Positions 1-10,826 of a stretch of 64,000 bases of DNA are shown piece after piece. The notes beneath the pieces were generated by a model. That model was not told the origin of the DNA and ran no database searches. It saw only the letters and a list, made by a program, of their open reading frames with translations. The stretch's first letter is position 1. Every line of letters begins with the position of its first letter. Origin of the DNA: Allodiplogaster sudhausi (taxonomy: Eukaryota > Nematoda > Chromadorea > Rhabditida > Diplogasteridae); the NCBI GenBank assembly GCA_945643635.1, contig CALZFC010000072.1, forward strand, positions 168,501 to 232,500. Reading direction: 5' to 3'. The translations under genes were made by a program, and so were the position numbers.

Positions 1-28
1 GAGACGGAGGGAGAGAGAGAGAGAGACG

Positions 29-67
<39 letters not shown>
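1..67. repeat. (GA)n microsatellite
   Basis: Near-pure GA dinucleotide run with GGAG interruptions at the window edge. Nothing coding is visible in it. A TC-rich tract follows on the same strand at 180-300. Confidence 0.9.
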
Positions 68-69
<2 letters not shown>

Positions 70-503
70 GAAGGTATGTGTGCGAAGAGGGGGGGGGGGA
101 GGTTGGTAAGTCGGACAAGGTCATTGCGAAATATAGGTTCACGGATAGGGGCGGGAACAGGAGGCATTGGCCTGCTTTGACCTCCTATCTCTCTCTCACT
201 CTCTATCTCTCTCTTTCCTTTCTCTCTCTCTCTCTCTATCTCTCTCTTTCCTTTCTCTCTCTCTCTCTTCCCTCTCTATCTATCTTCTGTCTCTCTCACT
301 GTCCTTGACTCGCCTGCCATCTTGGCATCAAACCAACACCAGGCACCGACATTCACAGCACCATAATGCCGCAGGAACAATGAATGATCTAATTTTTAAC
401 AAAAGAGAAACCGATTTGGGCGTACAGAGACGAAAATTGAACGTGAACGTGACTTTTTAGAGAAATCAATGACGGGGTGGGGAGGAGCAGTATGGGAATA
501 TGT

Positions 504-854
504 TCATTTCGAAATGGTATGGGTTCTCTGCAGCCTAAGGGGCGGGTAGAGGTGTGTTCGAGATGAGGGGTAGCACAGTGATAAAGAAGAAGACGGCACA
601 AGAATCAGCCTCTGACGATAGAGCTGCGATGGAGGCAGAGATGGGAGTTGAGGGAGATGGGAGTTGAGTGACAGGCAGAGAGAGTGAGTGAGAGAGAGAT
701 AACGAAAGACAGAGGGAGGGAGAGAGAGAGAGAGAGAAAATGAGAGAAGAAACCAGAAAGAGAAAGAGAGAGAAGAAACCTTGAGTTCGGCAGCCAGAGG
801 GGTCTCGATATATTGCAAACCTTCGTTTCCAAAGAAGCACATTGCAAGACTCAT
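504..854 (-). CDS. candidate terminal exons of an unidentified gene
   Basis: Two tentative minus-strand exons. The upstream one (854..780) starts at an ATG, reads 25 codons with the run GNEGLQYIETPLAAELK, and ends in phase 0 at a GTTTCT donor. The following intron is TC-rich in the sense direction, as in the better supported genes here. The second piece (623..504) follows a TCGCAG acceptor, reads 39 codons and stops. No family is recognised. Two other frames of the first piece are also open, so the reading frame is not secure. Confidence 0.22.
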   Translation of the reverse strand: MSLAMCFFGNEGLQYIETPLAAELKVSSLSFSFWFLLSFSLSLSLPPSVFRYLSLTHSLCLSLNSHLPQLPSLPPSQLYRQRLILVPSSSLSLCYPSSRTHLYPPLRLQRTHTISK

Positions 855-978
855 AGAGACGATGTAACCATAAGTGTTCTAAAAGGGATAGAAGTACCTT
901 CTTTCACACTTCCTGCTCTTTTCTAATCATTCTAGACTTGCTCTCTCTCTCTCTCACTTTCCGAAAAGCATATTGAAC

Positions 979-1061
979 CTCCTCGAGCAGCGGTAGAGTC
1001 CAGCTCAGCCCAGATACCGCCCCAAAGACGCCGTAGTACGCGATCAAAAGAGCCGTCATCT
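979..1061 (-). CDS. candidate exon with a membrane segment
   Basis: Exon-like block between a TTTGTAG acceptor and a GTTCAA donor on the minus strand. It encodes about 27 residues beginning MTALLIAYYGVFGAVSG, strongly hydrophobic, then LPLLEE. The donor context GAGGAG|GTTC is the same as that of exon E in the SDDS-2TM family further right, but the peptide is different. It may belong with the candidate exons at 504-854, whose phase would fit. Not recognised. Confidence 0.33.
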
Positions 1062-1203
1062 CTACAAATAAAGCCATTTGATTACCACAAATCAAGCAAA
1101 TGTCTAACAACAAGGCTAAGGGAAAGAAAGTGAGCCACAATGAAGGGAGATCATGGAAGCACGAAGTGGAAATGGAAGGCCAAATGAGCGAGAGGAGTTG
1201 CGA

Positions 1204-1207
1204 GGTG

Positions 1208-1259
<52 letters not shown>

Positions 1260-1310
1260 TAAAAAGAGAGAGAGATAAAGAGAGAGAAAGTGAGAGAGAG
1301 GAGAGAGAGA
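1204..1310. repeat. (GA)n microsatellite
   Basis: GA dinucleotide array with AAAG interruptions. A TC tract follows at 1386-1440, so the two can pair as a loose hairpin. Confidence 0.85.
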
Positions 1311-1699
1311 TAAGCGGGTGAGGAATAGGCGAGTTATAGTTACGGAAGGAACCGGCGTGAGAAAAGCAGGGTGAGGCTAACGCAACTCTTTCTCTATCTT
1401 CTCTCTCTTTCCTTCTTTCTCTCTCTCTCTCTCTCTCCGTCTGTCTCAATCTCTCGTGCACCTACTTCTCTCCCTCTCTTTCTCTGTCCTTCTCAATTTT
1501 CTTTCTATATGTAATTATTTCGTTCTCTATCTCTCCCTCCATCTCCCCACCCCTCCCCTTCTCTCTTCTCTCCCTCTCTCTCTCTCTGTCGTTGCCTTCT
1601 CAATCTATTTATGCTCGGGGTAGTTCGGAGTCTGGATGATCACAGGTTCGTCATCGGCCCAATATCAGGGTGAGTTCTGCCCAACTCGTCAGTGCCTTT

Positions 1700-1765
1700 T
1701 TCCCTTGTGTCTGCCCCCTCTTCTCTCCTTACCTCATAGTCGACTCCCTCGATCTTGACACGGGC
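1700..1765 (-). pseudogene. duplicated fragment of the BTB exon
   Basis: About 60 bp here match 2985-3045 almost base for base, including the last codons RVKIEGVDYE and the donor side of the SPOP-like exon at 3012-3113. The upstream half of the exon is replaced by unrelated sequence. This is a local partial duplication of the BTB exon and not an independent gene. Confidence 0.6.
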
Positions 1766-1982
1766 ACTGCACAACATCAATTTCGAGGATGAATGAAACG
1801 GATAAGGCAAGTAAGTGGAATGCTTAGAATTAGAGGGAATTGAAAGAGATGCCAGCAGAGGGCTTGGAGCGGAAGAGAATGGGAAGATGAGCAAGGGCAG
1901 CGTCGCCGGCAGCATCCAGATGAGCAGCTGAGAACAGAGCGACCGCGCAGCCTCCCCATCCTGCACCCGTCAGACGAGAGGG

Positions 1983-2030
<48 letters not shown>

Positions 2031-2124
2031 CGCGCGCGAGAGATGGAGAGAGTGAGAAAGAAAATGCGCGCGCGAGAGAGAGAGAGAGGCTAGAGAGAGA
2101 GAGGCGAGAGAGAGAGAGAGAGAA

Positions 2125-2166
<42 letters not shown>

Positions 2167-2190
2167 AAAGAGAGAGAGAGAGAGAGAGAA
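1983..2190. repeat. (GA)n array with GCGCGC patches
   Basis: Long GA array interrupted by CGCGCGCGAG and GAAGGAAAG blocks; several blocks recur, giving a crude tandem structure. Confidence 0.85.
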
Positions 2191-2350
2191 ACATGACTAT
2201 TTCTAATTCGAATTGTAGTGTTTAATGATATATTTTTCTACTGTAACTATTGCACAAACAACCTGCCATACCATAACCACTCCAAAATTATCCTCCCCCC
2301 ACCGCGTAGCCCCCACAAAACACACAGCCTCCTCCTGCTCCTCCCCATAC

Positions 2351-3601
2351 CGTAACGATGCTGCTCGCGTTGCCGGCGATGAAGCGAATGGCGTCCGCCT
2401 TGACATCGGTCGCGTGGTGCATGTCGGCGTAGACGAGGACACGGCACACCGTGTCCAGCATCAGCGAGTTGCGGAGATGCTGAAAAATTGTGCAAAGTAG
2501 AAATTGGGGGAAAAATGAAATGGAAGTCAAACATTTTTTTTATTTAAAAAATTTATTAATAAATAAATCCTCTCCAGTATAATTCACCTAATTTTAGTTT
2601 AAAAAATACGCAATGATAAAAATTGCCCAGATAAGAAAATTATCTTCCTTTTAGGGAAATTTGAAAAACAATTTTTTTCTTATTAATATAATAATCCCCA
2701 TAAATCACACCTGCTCGGCCATCTCCTTGAGTCCTGGCAGATTGAAGCGGTCGGCCACGGCGAGCAGCTCGAGTCCCATCGTCTGCAGATTGGGCGCGCG
2801 GCCCGTGTAGATGTACGTCATCATCTCTTGCATGACCTGGGAGTGTTTTTTCGTTATTTTTTTTGGTGTATTTTTGCGCGTTTATGTTTTTTTTTAAAAA
2901 TAAAACTAATATTTCCCTCCATTCTCATAAAAAAAAGTACTTAAATTAATTGTTGCAAGAAAATGTCTTCTATACCCACTCCTTTCTGCCCCCTCTTCTC
3001 TCTCCTTATACCTCATAGTCGACTCCCTCGATCTTGACACGGCCACTTCGCCACTCTTCCGTGTGCGGCTCCAGCATCGCAGCAAAGACCATCGAGCGGG
3101 CAGCGATCACTGCCTGAAAAGGGGAAAGAGAGTTTGAGGTGTAGAAGGGAGAGAGAGAGAGGTGAGGGAGAGAGAGCAGGGAAGAAAAGGGTCCATGCAT
3201 GGCTCGGAAAAGTAGGATGGGGTAAACCCAAAATGGGCTCGAAAATCAGGGTGGGGTAGTAAAAAAAAAATTTTTTTTCTAAAAAATAAGTATATCCAAA
3301 CAAACCGCCACTCAGATAAGGTTCAGGGTAAAAAAAAAAGGGTTAGGGGGGAAAATTTCTGTAAAAATGACGTTATTTATTCAAAATCTCCTTTTAAATG
3401 GTCTCGTGTTAAGTACCTTATCTCTTCAGGTTATAAGAGTGGGGTTTATAAATAAATTAAAATAACATGAATGAATATGACAAAATTGAATATATGTCCA
3501 CCATTTCCACCAATTTCATAAATTCCGAATGCTCCAAGAACCCATCACTACTTTGACTCCAAATACGGCGAGAGGAGCGGGAGGCAGAGAGAGAAAAGAG
3601 G

Positions 3602-3648
<47 letters not shown>

Positions 3649-4171
3649 GTCTCACCTGGAAGAAGCTAAAGTCCTTGTTGGACTCCTTGTTGCCCTGAGG
3701 ATGAAGACGGATGCGGAAAGTGATCGGAGCGGATGAGTCCATGGTTGAAGATGAAGGAGGCACGAGCATTGCCTTAAAAATAATTAGTTTTTAAATATTA
3801 GTATTCAATAGATCTAATCCGAATTACTTTCTTTTTTTTACCACATTTTCTTTACATTTTCCTTTTCCAAGACAAATGTGCAGACGTTTCCACTTTTCCT
3901 CTAAAACGACCACACAGCTACTTACAATCTTTTCCATGAATTCTTACAATATATATAAAAGGGGTCGATTCAGTCTAACATACCCCCGAAAGTAATTCCA
4001 TCTATTTATGAATAAGACTAGCGCGTTTTTTTTCAGATTAAAGTCCACTTTTTCTTCTTCATTTAAGCCTTCTCTGACATCCTCAACATGTTCCCATGGG
4101 CCATGGCTAGCTTATCTGTCAGTTTCGATGTTTAGTACACATATAGCCTTTGATCTCTTCGACGGGAAGGT

Positions 4172-4224
<53 letters not shown>

Positions 4225-5938
4225 CAGAGAGAGTGGTGAGAGAGATAGAAAAACTTAAATAACGAGAGATTGATGGCGAGAGAGACAACCTACTAAAGAG
4301 ATCGGGAACATCCAAATAAAAAAAAACTCTCCCACTTCCCGGTTCAGACATCTAGTCCTTGACTGCAGCGCAAATAAACAAGAATTCGTGGTGAAACACC
4401 AATTTCAGTAGCCCCCCCCCCACGAAAGGGAACACTTCATGTGGCTGCAGAGATCTAGACAAAGTCAATCAAATCGCTGGAGAGATGAGGCGCAGACAAA
4501 GTTTGGGAAAATGGTCTGAAAGATCAAAGGTCTAGATTTTTTAAGTTACCGTATTAGTATTTTCATTTCTTCGCAATACGGTATCACCTTTAATTACAGC
4601 TCCTGTATAAGTTGGCGGGCGGGCTGTGTAGAAATGGCCGAATAAATTTCGTCTGAATCACCACTGAAAAAGTAGTACATCGAGTGACTACCAGTCCTAA
4701 TTAGGCATGAAGCGTAACAGGCAAAATAAATGCCACAGTGGGGGGAGTCCATGGTAAAATCGGGTGGGGTAGCGGGCTCAGACCACGGAATGCAAAAATG
4801 TTTTTAAGTGTGGGTTATGGCCCCAGGAAGGTCCAAAATAAGAAGGGTGAGTCCGTAAAATAGAAGGCAGACAAGTGAGAGAGCACACCAGCATTTTTCA
4901 TTAGCAGCATTGTTGTCTTCGATGACAAACAAACTTACTCTCGCATCCAAGCAAGTAAGGTATATGCATTATTTCCAAGGGGAATACGCAGGGAGGGGCA
5001 ATTGAACAAAGTATGCGCTGCTATATTTCACTTTAAATCAGTTAGAAACTTCTATAAAATTTTCTAACTGATTTAAAGTGCAATTTTTTTACAATTAATA
5101 TTCTTGTAAATTTAGATACAAACAAATCCTATTTACCGGCCCCTCCTTGGTGTCCTTGATCTTGACCGTGGTCTCCAGATATCGCACGTCGCACTGCGAC
5201 AAGCCACGAATCGTCCAGACATGTGAGTGTGAGATTGAGCGAACCTTTAATAGATTTTAATTTTTTTATTTGGCCAAATAAAAAGGTCTTTCTCTGGAGA
5301 AAAATAAATAAGAAATAAATAAGTACTCTTTAAAAAGTAGTAATAATAGAATAGCCGTACTACTTGAATGTAATTTATACAATTAAAAGGCAAAAAGTCC
5401 GGAAAAAAGGAATTGCCACTTAAGAATTCCATTTATTTTCGTCTTTTATGCTAAAATATAAGTAGTGATTTTAAAAAATTAAATCCATACCGTATCCTTG
5501 AGACGCATGGTCGGCCTCTTGGCAGCCACTTCCTTGGCGTACTCGACGTCGCCAGTGAGAAGGCGCGCGCAGTCGACCGTAACCACTTTGGGCCGGCGAT
5601 AAAACTTTAAAAAAAATTTATTTTCATGTTTATTATAAAACAATTTAATTAATTTATCCTACCTTCTCAAAAAAATAGAAAATAAATTAATAAGAAGAAG
5701 GAAGAAGACAAAAAATACGGAATATTTACATTATTAAAAATACAAATATAAAACTGTTGCAGATATGCCTAAAAAGGCAAACATATCAATAATAAGAAAG
5801 AAGGATCCAAAAAGTTTAGATGATATAAATATCTTAATGTTTGCAAACTCGGATCTCGAAACATAAATAATTAAAAAGAAAACCTTTCGGCCAAATTGAG
5901 CAGGCGAAGAATCCCATGCGAGACCCTCAGCGGCGAGC
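2351..5938 (-). CDS. SPOP-like MATH/BTB (POZ) protein, middle exon missing
   Basis: Six minus-strand exons with GT-AG borders: 5938..5884, 5604..5491, 5244..5137, 3772..3656, 3113..3012, 2836..2711 and 2479..2351 (the first is short and least certain). Exon 5244..5137 contains HVWTIRGLSQC, the start of a MATH domain. Exon 3772..3656 continues it (ITFRIRLHPQGNKES). Exon 3113..3012 has the BTB core AVIAARSMVFAAML. Exon 2836..2711 has YIYTGRAPNLQTMG plus the following helix, and 2479..2351 has VLVYADMHHATDVK. The order matches human SPOP, a substrate adaptor for CUL3 ubiquitin ligases. The late MATH and early BTB part, about 80 residues in SPOP, should lie between 3114 and 3655; I cannot find it. 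The SPOP-type C-terminal tail is also not seen below 2351. All visible internal junctions are phase 0. Either the gene is defective or those exons have diverged beyond recognition. Confidence 0.82.
3600..3646. repeat. (GA)n inside the SPOP-like gene intron
   Basis: GA on the plus strand, hence TC on the sense strand of the intron between the MATH exon at 3656-3772 and the BTB exon at 3012-3113. Confidence 0.85.
4170..4222. repeat. (GA)n microsatellite
   Basis: GA array within the 3773-5136 intron of the SPOP-like gene. The sense strand is again TC. Confidence 0.85.
4548..4585. repeat. TACCGTA-type inverted repeat
   Basis: TACCGTATT and AATACGGTA arms about 20 nt apart, inside the long intron of the SPOP-like gene. 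Similar TACCGTA words recur through the window. Confidence 0.5.
5029..5080. repeat. perfect 20-bp stem hairpin
   Basis: Two 20-base arms, 5029-5048 and 5061-5080, are exact reverse complements around a 12-base loop. It lies in the intron just downstream of the MATH exon at 5137-5244. It could be a very short foldback element or a structured RNA; nothing else identifies it. Confidence 0.85.
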
Positions 5939-6059
5939 CTAAAAAGAAGAAGAGAAGATAATAACAGCTTCATTCCACTAGAGTTAAATTCACATGCAAA
6001 ATGTCGATACTTCCTCATTTAATATCTAATCATTTCTCTCCTTTCATCCCTTAAATCGG

Positions 6060-8100
6060 TGTTTTCACCGTCGCTACTCGCTCTTCTCTCTCTCTCAATC
6101 CTCTCTTTCTCTCTCTCTATCACTGCCTCTCCCTCTCCCTATCTCGCCCTCTCTCTCCCTTAACTTTCACACCTGAGCTGGTCGGAGACGGCGAATTAGG
6201 AAGCGACAGCCGAGAGAATGATGGTAGCAACAACACGTTGCTGTCGCGACCGCTAGGAGGCCATCGCTCCCTCAATATCAGGGAGAGTCATGCCGGGAAA
6301 TTCAAGCAGGCATATAAACAAATTACGGGCATTCTTGTGCCGTAGCAGTTCAAACATTTCGAATTCTCGTGTATATAATATAAAGTTGTTTAAATCCTAT
6401 CGAAAGTGGCAAGCCATATTGTTAAATAAAAAATGCAAGGCTACACTTGAAAAGAAGCTCATACCGTATCGAACGCAGCCGGTAGACGAAAACATCCGGC
6501 GGCCGGATTCCTTTTCTTCAGCTTTACGGCGGGAGTCGATTTCGGGCGGACCTCGGGGGCCGGGGTCCCCGAAGCACGCCCCGGCTCCCGAGGTCGGCCC
6601 GAAATCGGCTCCCGCCCCAAAGCTGAAAAAAATCTATAAAATGATTCAAAATGTATCAAAAATTTTAACATTTCGCATACGCAACGCATCTTTAACGCAG
6701 ACGAACGAAAACGGGGCCAATTTCACCGTGAATTACGTCATCAACTGTGGAGAAATTCCTTTCACGGTCCCGGCTCCCGAGGCCGGTGCCGGAGCCAGGG
6801 CCGGACACCCTTGGTCGAAAGTTGCTAGCCATTCCGAAAGGTTATTAGAGGAAAAGCGAGCATCAAAAGCTAATAATGTCACATAAAAATAAGAGAAGAG
6901 GGTGCCGCTTTCAGCTATGAATAGGGTGAGAAAACACAAAGAGTGAGGAAGCCCCTGGGTGTGAATTTCAGAATTAAGAATATATTTCGCATTATTAATG
7001 AAAAATTAGTCCATTAAACCAGCTCAAAGCAGAGTTTTATACGCTAACGGACTTTAAAATAGTTTCGTTGCCGGAAAAGCAGACAAGAGATTAGTCGACA
7101 TAATCAATGAATTGTAGCGCGGTCAATCAAGTTTGAGCTATTTCTGCAATCAGCAGAACTATCGCGACAGGGCGCCGACGGAGATAAGAGGCAAGCAAAA
7201 TATGACAAGGAGTCAGCGTGCACATGATTAAAGAATCATCACATAAATCCGGAAACAAACAACAATATATAAAAAAAACACGCAACACGACCTTGCAAAA
7301 TCATTGCAGATAACAAGAATCTTTATGGTGTGCTTTCATTCGGTGTTCCCGAAAGTTAGGAATATTTTTATAATTGCTAATTCACGGCGTTACCCTCAAC
7401 TAGGACACACTCATAACCACAGGGCATTCTGCTTCTTTTTAACGGTTTCTTTTCTACACAGCAAAATGTTTTAATTCTTTGCACTTCTTTTGCGTAAGTC
7501 TTACTTTTAGTTGTATGAAAATTGCCCACAAAAATCGGTCTAAAGAAAATCGCTAAAATGAATATAAATGGATCGATTCGATTGACTCTTTACTTTTGAA
7601 GGTTATTGTTTCCGATTCTGCTGGCTAGACCACCTTTTTCATATCAAGTGTCCATAAAGGAACAGGTGGACGAGCCGATTAATTTTCCATGACTCGAGTG
7701 TACTTCGGTGGTTCTGTGTCAGGTATACTCTTATTCCCTCAGTCTTATTCAAGTTGTGTGTAGTCTGGCGGGGCATAGATGTGTGAAGTGTGATGGCCGC
7801 CGTTCACTGCTGTCTCCTAGTCGATGTTCTTCTTCGACTTGGTGAACCGGTGCCAGAAGAAGGGAGCTCTGCTATGTCAACGAGATACCGAAGTCTTCGC
7901 GTTGCTTGTCGAGATATACGAAGACGATTTCGGTGACGAGGTCGGGGAGAGAGTGAGGGAGGAGGGTTGATTCTTCGATTTTGCCCCACCGCACGGTCAT
8001 CCTCAAATCTAATCCATCGACGCTGCTCTCGGAGAAATGACTTGGCCGGTAGTTGCCTACTTCCATGTGATAGATCCCCGTGCAATAAACCAGCACATTA
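6060..8100. other. gene-poor stretch with a GC-rich palindrome
   Basis: No convincing gene. TC tracts occur at 6080-6160. An open frame of 198 codons at 6290-6886 (+) is composed of low-complexity and palindromic sequence (runs such as APAPEVGPKSAPAPK), and I do not regard it as a gene. At 7,930-8,100 there is a short piece shared with about 41.3 kb (the words SSVDGLDL on the minus strand). Confidence 0.5.
6517..6627. repeat. imperfect GC-rich palindrome, about 49-bp arms
   Basis: Arm 6517-6565 pairs with 6579-6627 with few mismatches; both contain GATTTCGGGC-type and CTCCCG-type blocks. A related GGCCGG-rich sequence sits at 6765-6812. It resembles the other GGCCCG-rich palindromic repeats at 14.3, 27.9 and 41.9 kb. 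Confidence 0.75.
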
Positions 8101-8596
8101 GCCCGACGCGTGACAAGACCGGTATGTGGATTTCGGAAGAAAATCTTTGAAGAATAATTTAGCGAGTATTTTTGATCTTTAAAAAATTTAAATGTTAAAA
8201 CAAAGGATGAGAATTATGATGAATATAACAGCAATTTAAATGCCCCGGACCAAAACCAAGGTCACAGCCACCCGGTCACCAGACAGGAGTCTTTTTTCTT
8301 GTCAGGAGAAGCCGAAGTTCCAGCGCGTTCTTATCCGGCCTGACCAACATCAGACGGCATTCGTCGACGGTTTGCTGAACGTTATCGACAAACTGCTCGA
8401 GGAGGTTCGGCGACTTCGCTTCACCCTTTCTTTCTCTCACTCTCCCTCTCTCACCCCCTCTCTCTCTTTCTCGCTCTATATTTCTTTCATCTTCTCTTCT
8501 TCCCTCTCTCGCTCTATCCCTTTCTTTCTCCCTCTTTCTCTTTCTACCTCCTCTCACTTCTCTACGCCCGTTCCCCCCCCCCCTCTTCTCTCTCTC

Positions 8597-8640
<44 letters not shown>

Positions 8641-8869
8641 GCGAAACCGCCTTATCGAGCGCATGAGAAAGGCGCTGGAAGGGTATTTCAACTGCGAGTT
8701 CCTTATGCTTTTCATTATCTTCATTGTGATGCGGCCATGGCCGCCATTTTCCTCTTGTCTCTCCTTCTCTTTTAATTTTGCCGTCGGTGTATTTCCAAAC
8801 ACATTTTCATATGTACCATTATGTATTCACAACTTCAAGTACCATTTGAAATTGATAACAAAAATATAA
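8101..8869 (+). pseudogene. SDDS-2TM family copy 1 (fragment: C/D scar, E, F)
   Basis: Remnant of the multicopy family described at copy 10. Exon E is 8306-8404 (33 codons, longer than the usual 24), with EKPKFQRVLIRPDQ and a GAGGAG|GTTCGG donor. A TC-rich intron leads to exon F at 8642 (NRLIERMRKAL, then FLMLFIIFIV). The usual stop is missing, so the frame runs on to 8869. At 8101-8125 about 25 bases join the repeat of exon C (ACGCGTGACAAGACCG) directly to the donor side of exon D, which is what remains of those exons after a deletion. Exons A and B are absent. Exon F shares its first residues and following flank with the fragment at 30.8 kb, so the two form a sub-branch. Confidence 0.75.
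8408..8639 (+). repeat. (TC)n-rich intron of copy 1
   Basis: Pyrimidine-only tract between exons E and F, ending directly in the CTCCAG acceptor. Confidence 0.85.
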
Positions 8870-9699
8870 GCTAGAGTTACTTTTTTTAGAAATAATTTTA
8901 AAATAATTGTTAGTCCTTCTTGTGATTACTCTACTTTTATTCGATCTCTGGCCAGAAGCTAAATAGACGGCATTTACATATATTGATATATTTTATATTT
9001 TTCAGGCGGGTTAGATACCTGGACACTTGAATTTATGATTTTATATATTAAATAGGTCATTTTTTGTTAAATTGAACTTGACTTGTCGCGGTATCGTCGG
9101 CGGACGGATATCGCGGTGGTGATGTCGTTGGGAAGACGGGGGACTTGGGTGTATCTACTTTATCGCACTTCACTATCTTACATACATCAATGGTTACGAA
9201 CGGGGCGGGGGGAAGGGCAGGGCCGGGGCAGCCGCCATGGTCGGCCTTGCCAACACTGACCGGCATGCTGGCGTTGGCGGCACCGCCCCGAGGGGGCGGG
9301 TCCGCCCTCGCCAGCCTGTTTACCGTCGGCTTTCTCCCCGGCCGTGACAGACTATTCATTATTATTATTTCTTATTATTGATTCATTTTTTTAATTTTTG
9401 ATCATGTTTTTATTAACTAATTTACATCAAAGCTGATATGATATTACACTCCTGAAGAAACTTTCACACAGTAAGAGCATAGAAGAAACGTAGAATGTAT
9501 GAAGATGCTTCTCAAGGATACGCTAGGGACTGCAATAGCTTCAGTATGCCTTTGGATTGAAGCCAGCACAAATGAATGGATACTGTAAGTCATTTATTTT
9601 TTTAAATAGTGTTTTTATTCAATGCGGTAAACAATGAGAGTATCCTTTTGTATTTGGTAAGCTCCTTTTAGTCTTGAATGTGAGAGTTCACAAAATCCT
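8870..9699. other. no gene seen; GC-rich patch at 9195-9350
   Basis: AT-rich sequence apart from a GC-rich patch containing CCGCCCCGAGGGGGCGG, a small palindrome. Open frames across the patch on both strands have no recognisable domain. Confidence 0.45.
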
Positions 9700-9826
9700 G
9701 CCGCAGCATTAATCTTGCCGTTTGTCCAAGACATGTCAAGGACAATCGGTCATGACCGTTCCAAAATAAAACGAACACATGTCCAGGACACATCCACTTC
9801 TGCCTATCTTAATACACAGGGGTCTA

Positions 9827-9847
9827 GGACATGTCTAAGACATGTCC
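9827..9847. promoter_or_regulatory. p53-type response element sequence inside the element
   Basis: Two decamers, GGACATGTCT and AGACATGTCC, one base apart; each fits the p53-family half-site RRRCWWGYYY. Further partial matches (for example CCATGTCAAGGACATGTC in the right arm) surround it. Binding is inferred from the consensus only. Confidence 0.4.
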
Positions 9848-10058
9848 TGGACGTGTCATGGACAAAAAAGAAAAAAATCTCAATGGTCATGGACACTTTT
9901 GTGGGCTTGTCCCTTACGTGGTCATGACCATTGCGAGAGAGTGCATAAACGCGGAGAGCACAGAGTGACACACTCGCGGTTACTACCGATGTCCCGGACA
10001 GATTATGGCATGCGACCCAGTTTACGACATACGCTGTCAAAAGAAAGGTATCATGTTA

Positions 10059-10140
10059 TGTCTCCGAAGCCTCTATAGAGTATTGCGTAAGCGTTTGGTT
10101 AGGAATCTCGGGGTCGCGGGTTCGACCCCCGGTCGAGACA
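10059..10140 (+). tRNA. tRNA-like sequence (probable pseudogene or tRNA-derived repeat)
   Basis: The 3' half contains a good internal B box (GGTTCGACCCC at 10119-10129) within a T arm, followed by a 3' end TCGAGACA that pairs imperfectly with TGTCTCCG at the 5' end. At 82 nt it is long, one T-stem pair fails, and I cannot place a clean anticodon arm. It is probably not a functional tRNA. Confidence 0.35.
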
Positions 10141-10826
10141 TTTCTTTTTGTTTTTTTTTCTCACCGTTTACACATAAACAAAATAAAAAACTCAAAAAAA
10201 AACAAGAAACTCATACAAACTCGCAACTTCGCGGCTTAGCAGCATCCTCTGCTCGGCGCCGTCGTATTGAAGCAGTGCTCGCAAATGTTGCATGGACTGC
10301 CCCCCCGTTCCTCTGCTATGTTTCTCTCTTCCACCGTTTTTGTTATGCTCATGTTATGAAGCCACATCTATATAAATGTTGTTACATCTAAGAATTTCTC
10401 GAGATGTGGCTGTGCATGAGAACATACAGGGAAACTGGCTTGCAGGAAGGACTTAGGACAAGCAGACGACAAGTTGTAGCCTGTTTCTCCTGTCGGATGG
10501 GGTGACCCTCATCCAATTGCTTGGTGCATAATTACATAACCTGTCTGGTGCACTTCGACTTAAAAAGTTGAATTTTTTTCAAAAGTGGACTTAGGGTGAA
10601 CCGTTTTAGCTTCTCTTTTTTTTATTTTATTATTCTTGTGAAATAAATATAGAATAACGGTAAAAAGAGCTGAAAATGTCAAAAAGTATTTTAACGCGCA
10701 TATGCGCAGGTGTCCATGACATGTCCTTGACATGGTTATGACCAAGAACGGTCGTGACGGATTGTCCTTGACATGTCTTGGACAAACGGTAAGATTAATG
10801 CCGCGGCTGAAGTCTTCTCTCTCCAG

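Larger units (their letters stand above)
9700..10807. mobile_element. 1.1-kb inverted-repeat element (non-autonomous DNA element)
   Basis: Left end 9700-9770 and right end 10735-10807 are inverted copies: both begin GCCGCxGCATTAATCTT and continue through TTTGTCCAAGACATGTCAAG. There is no transposase frame inside. The arms and neighbouring interior are built from GACATGTC/TGTCCA words. A tRNA-like piece lies at 10059-10140. The right end is 19 bp before the acceptor of the MATH exon at 10827. Confidence 0.75.

Noticed and set aside
1100..1210. Short plus-strand start MSNNKAKGKK followed by GTGAGC
   Set aside because: Could be a first exon, but it is antisense to a better membrane-exon candidate and has no following exon.
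6290..6886. 198-codon open frame on the plus strand
   Set aside because: It runs through a GC-rich palindrome and AT-rich flanks, shows no domain, and has no splice or homology support.
9057..9381. Open frames on both strands across a GC-rich patch
   Set aside because: GC-rich DNA lacks stops by composition; no motif is seen.
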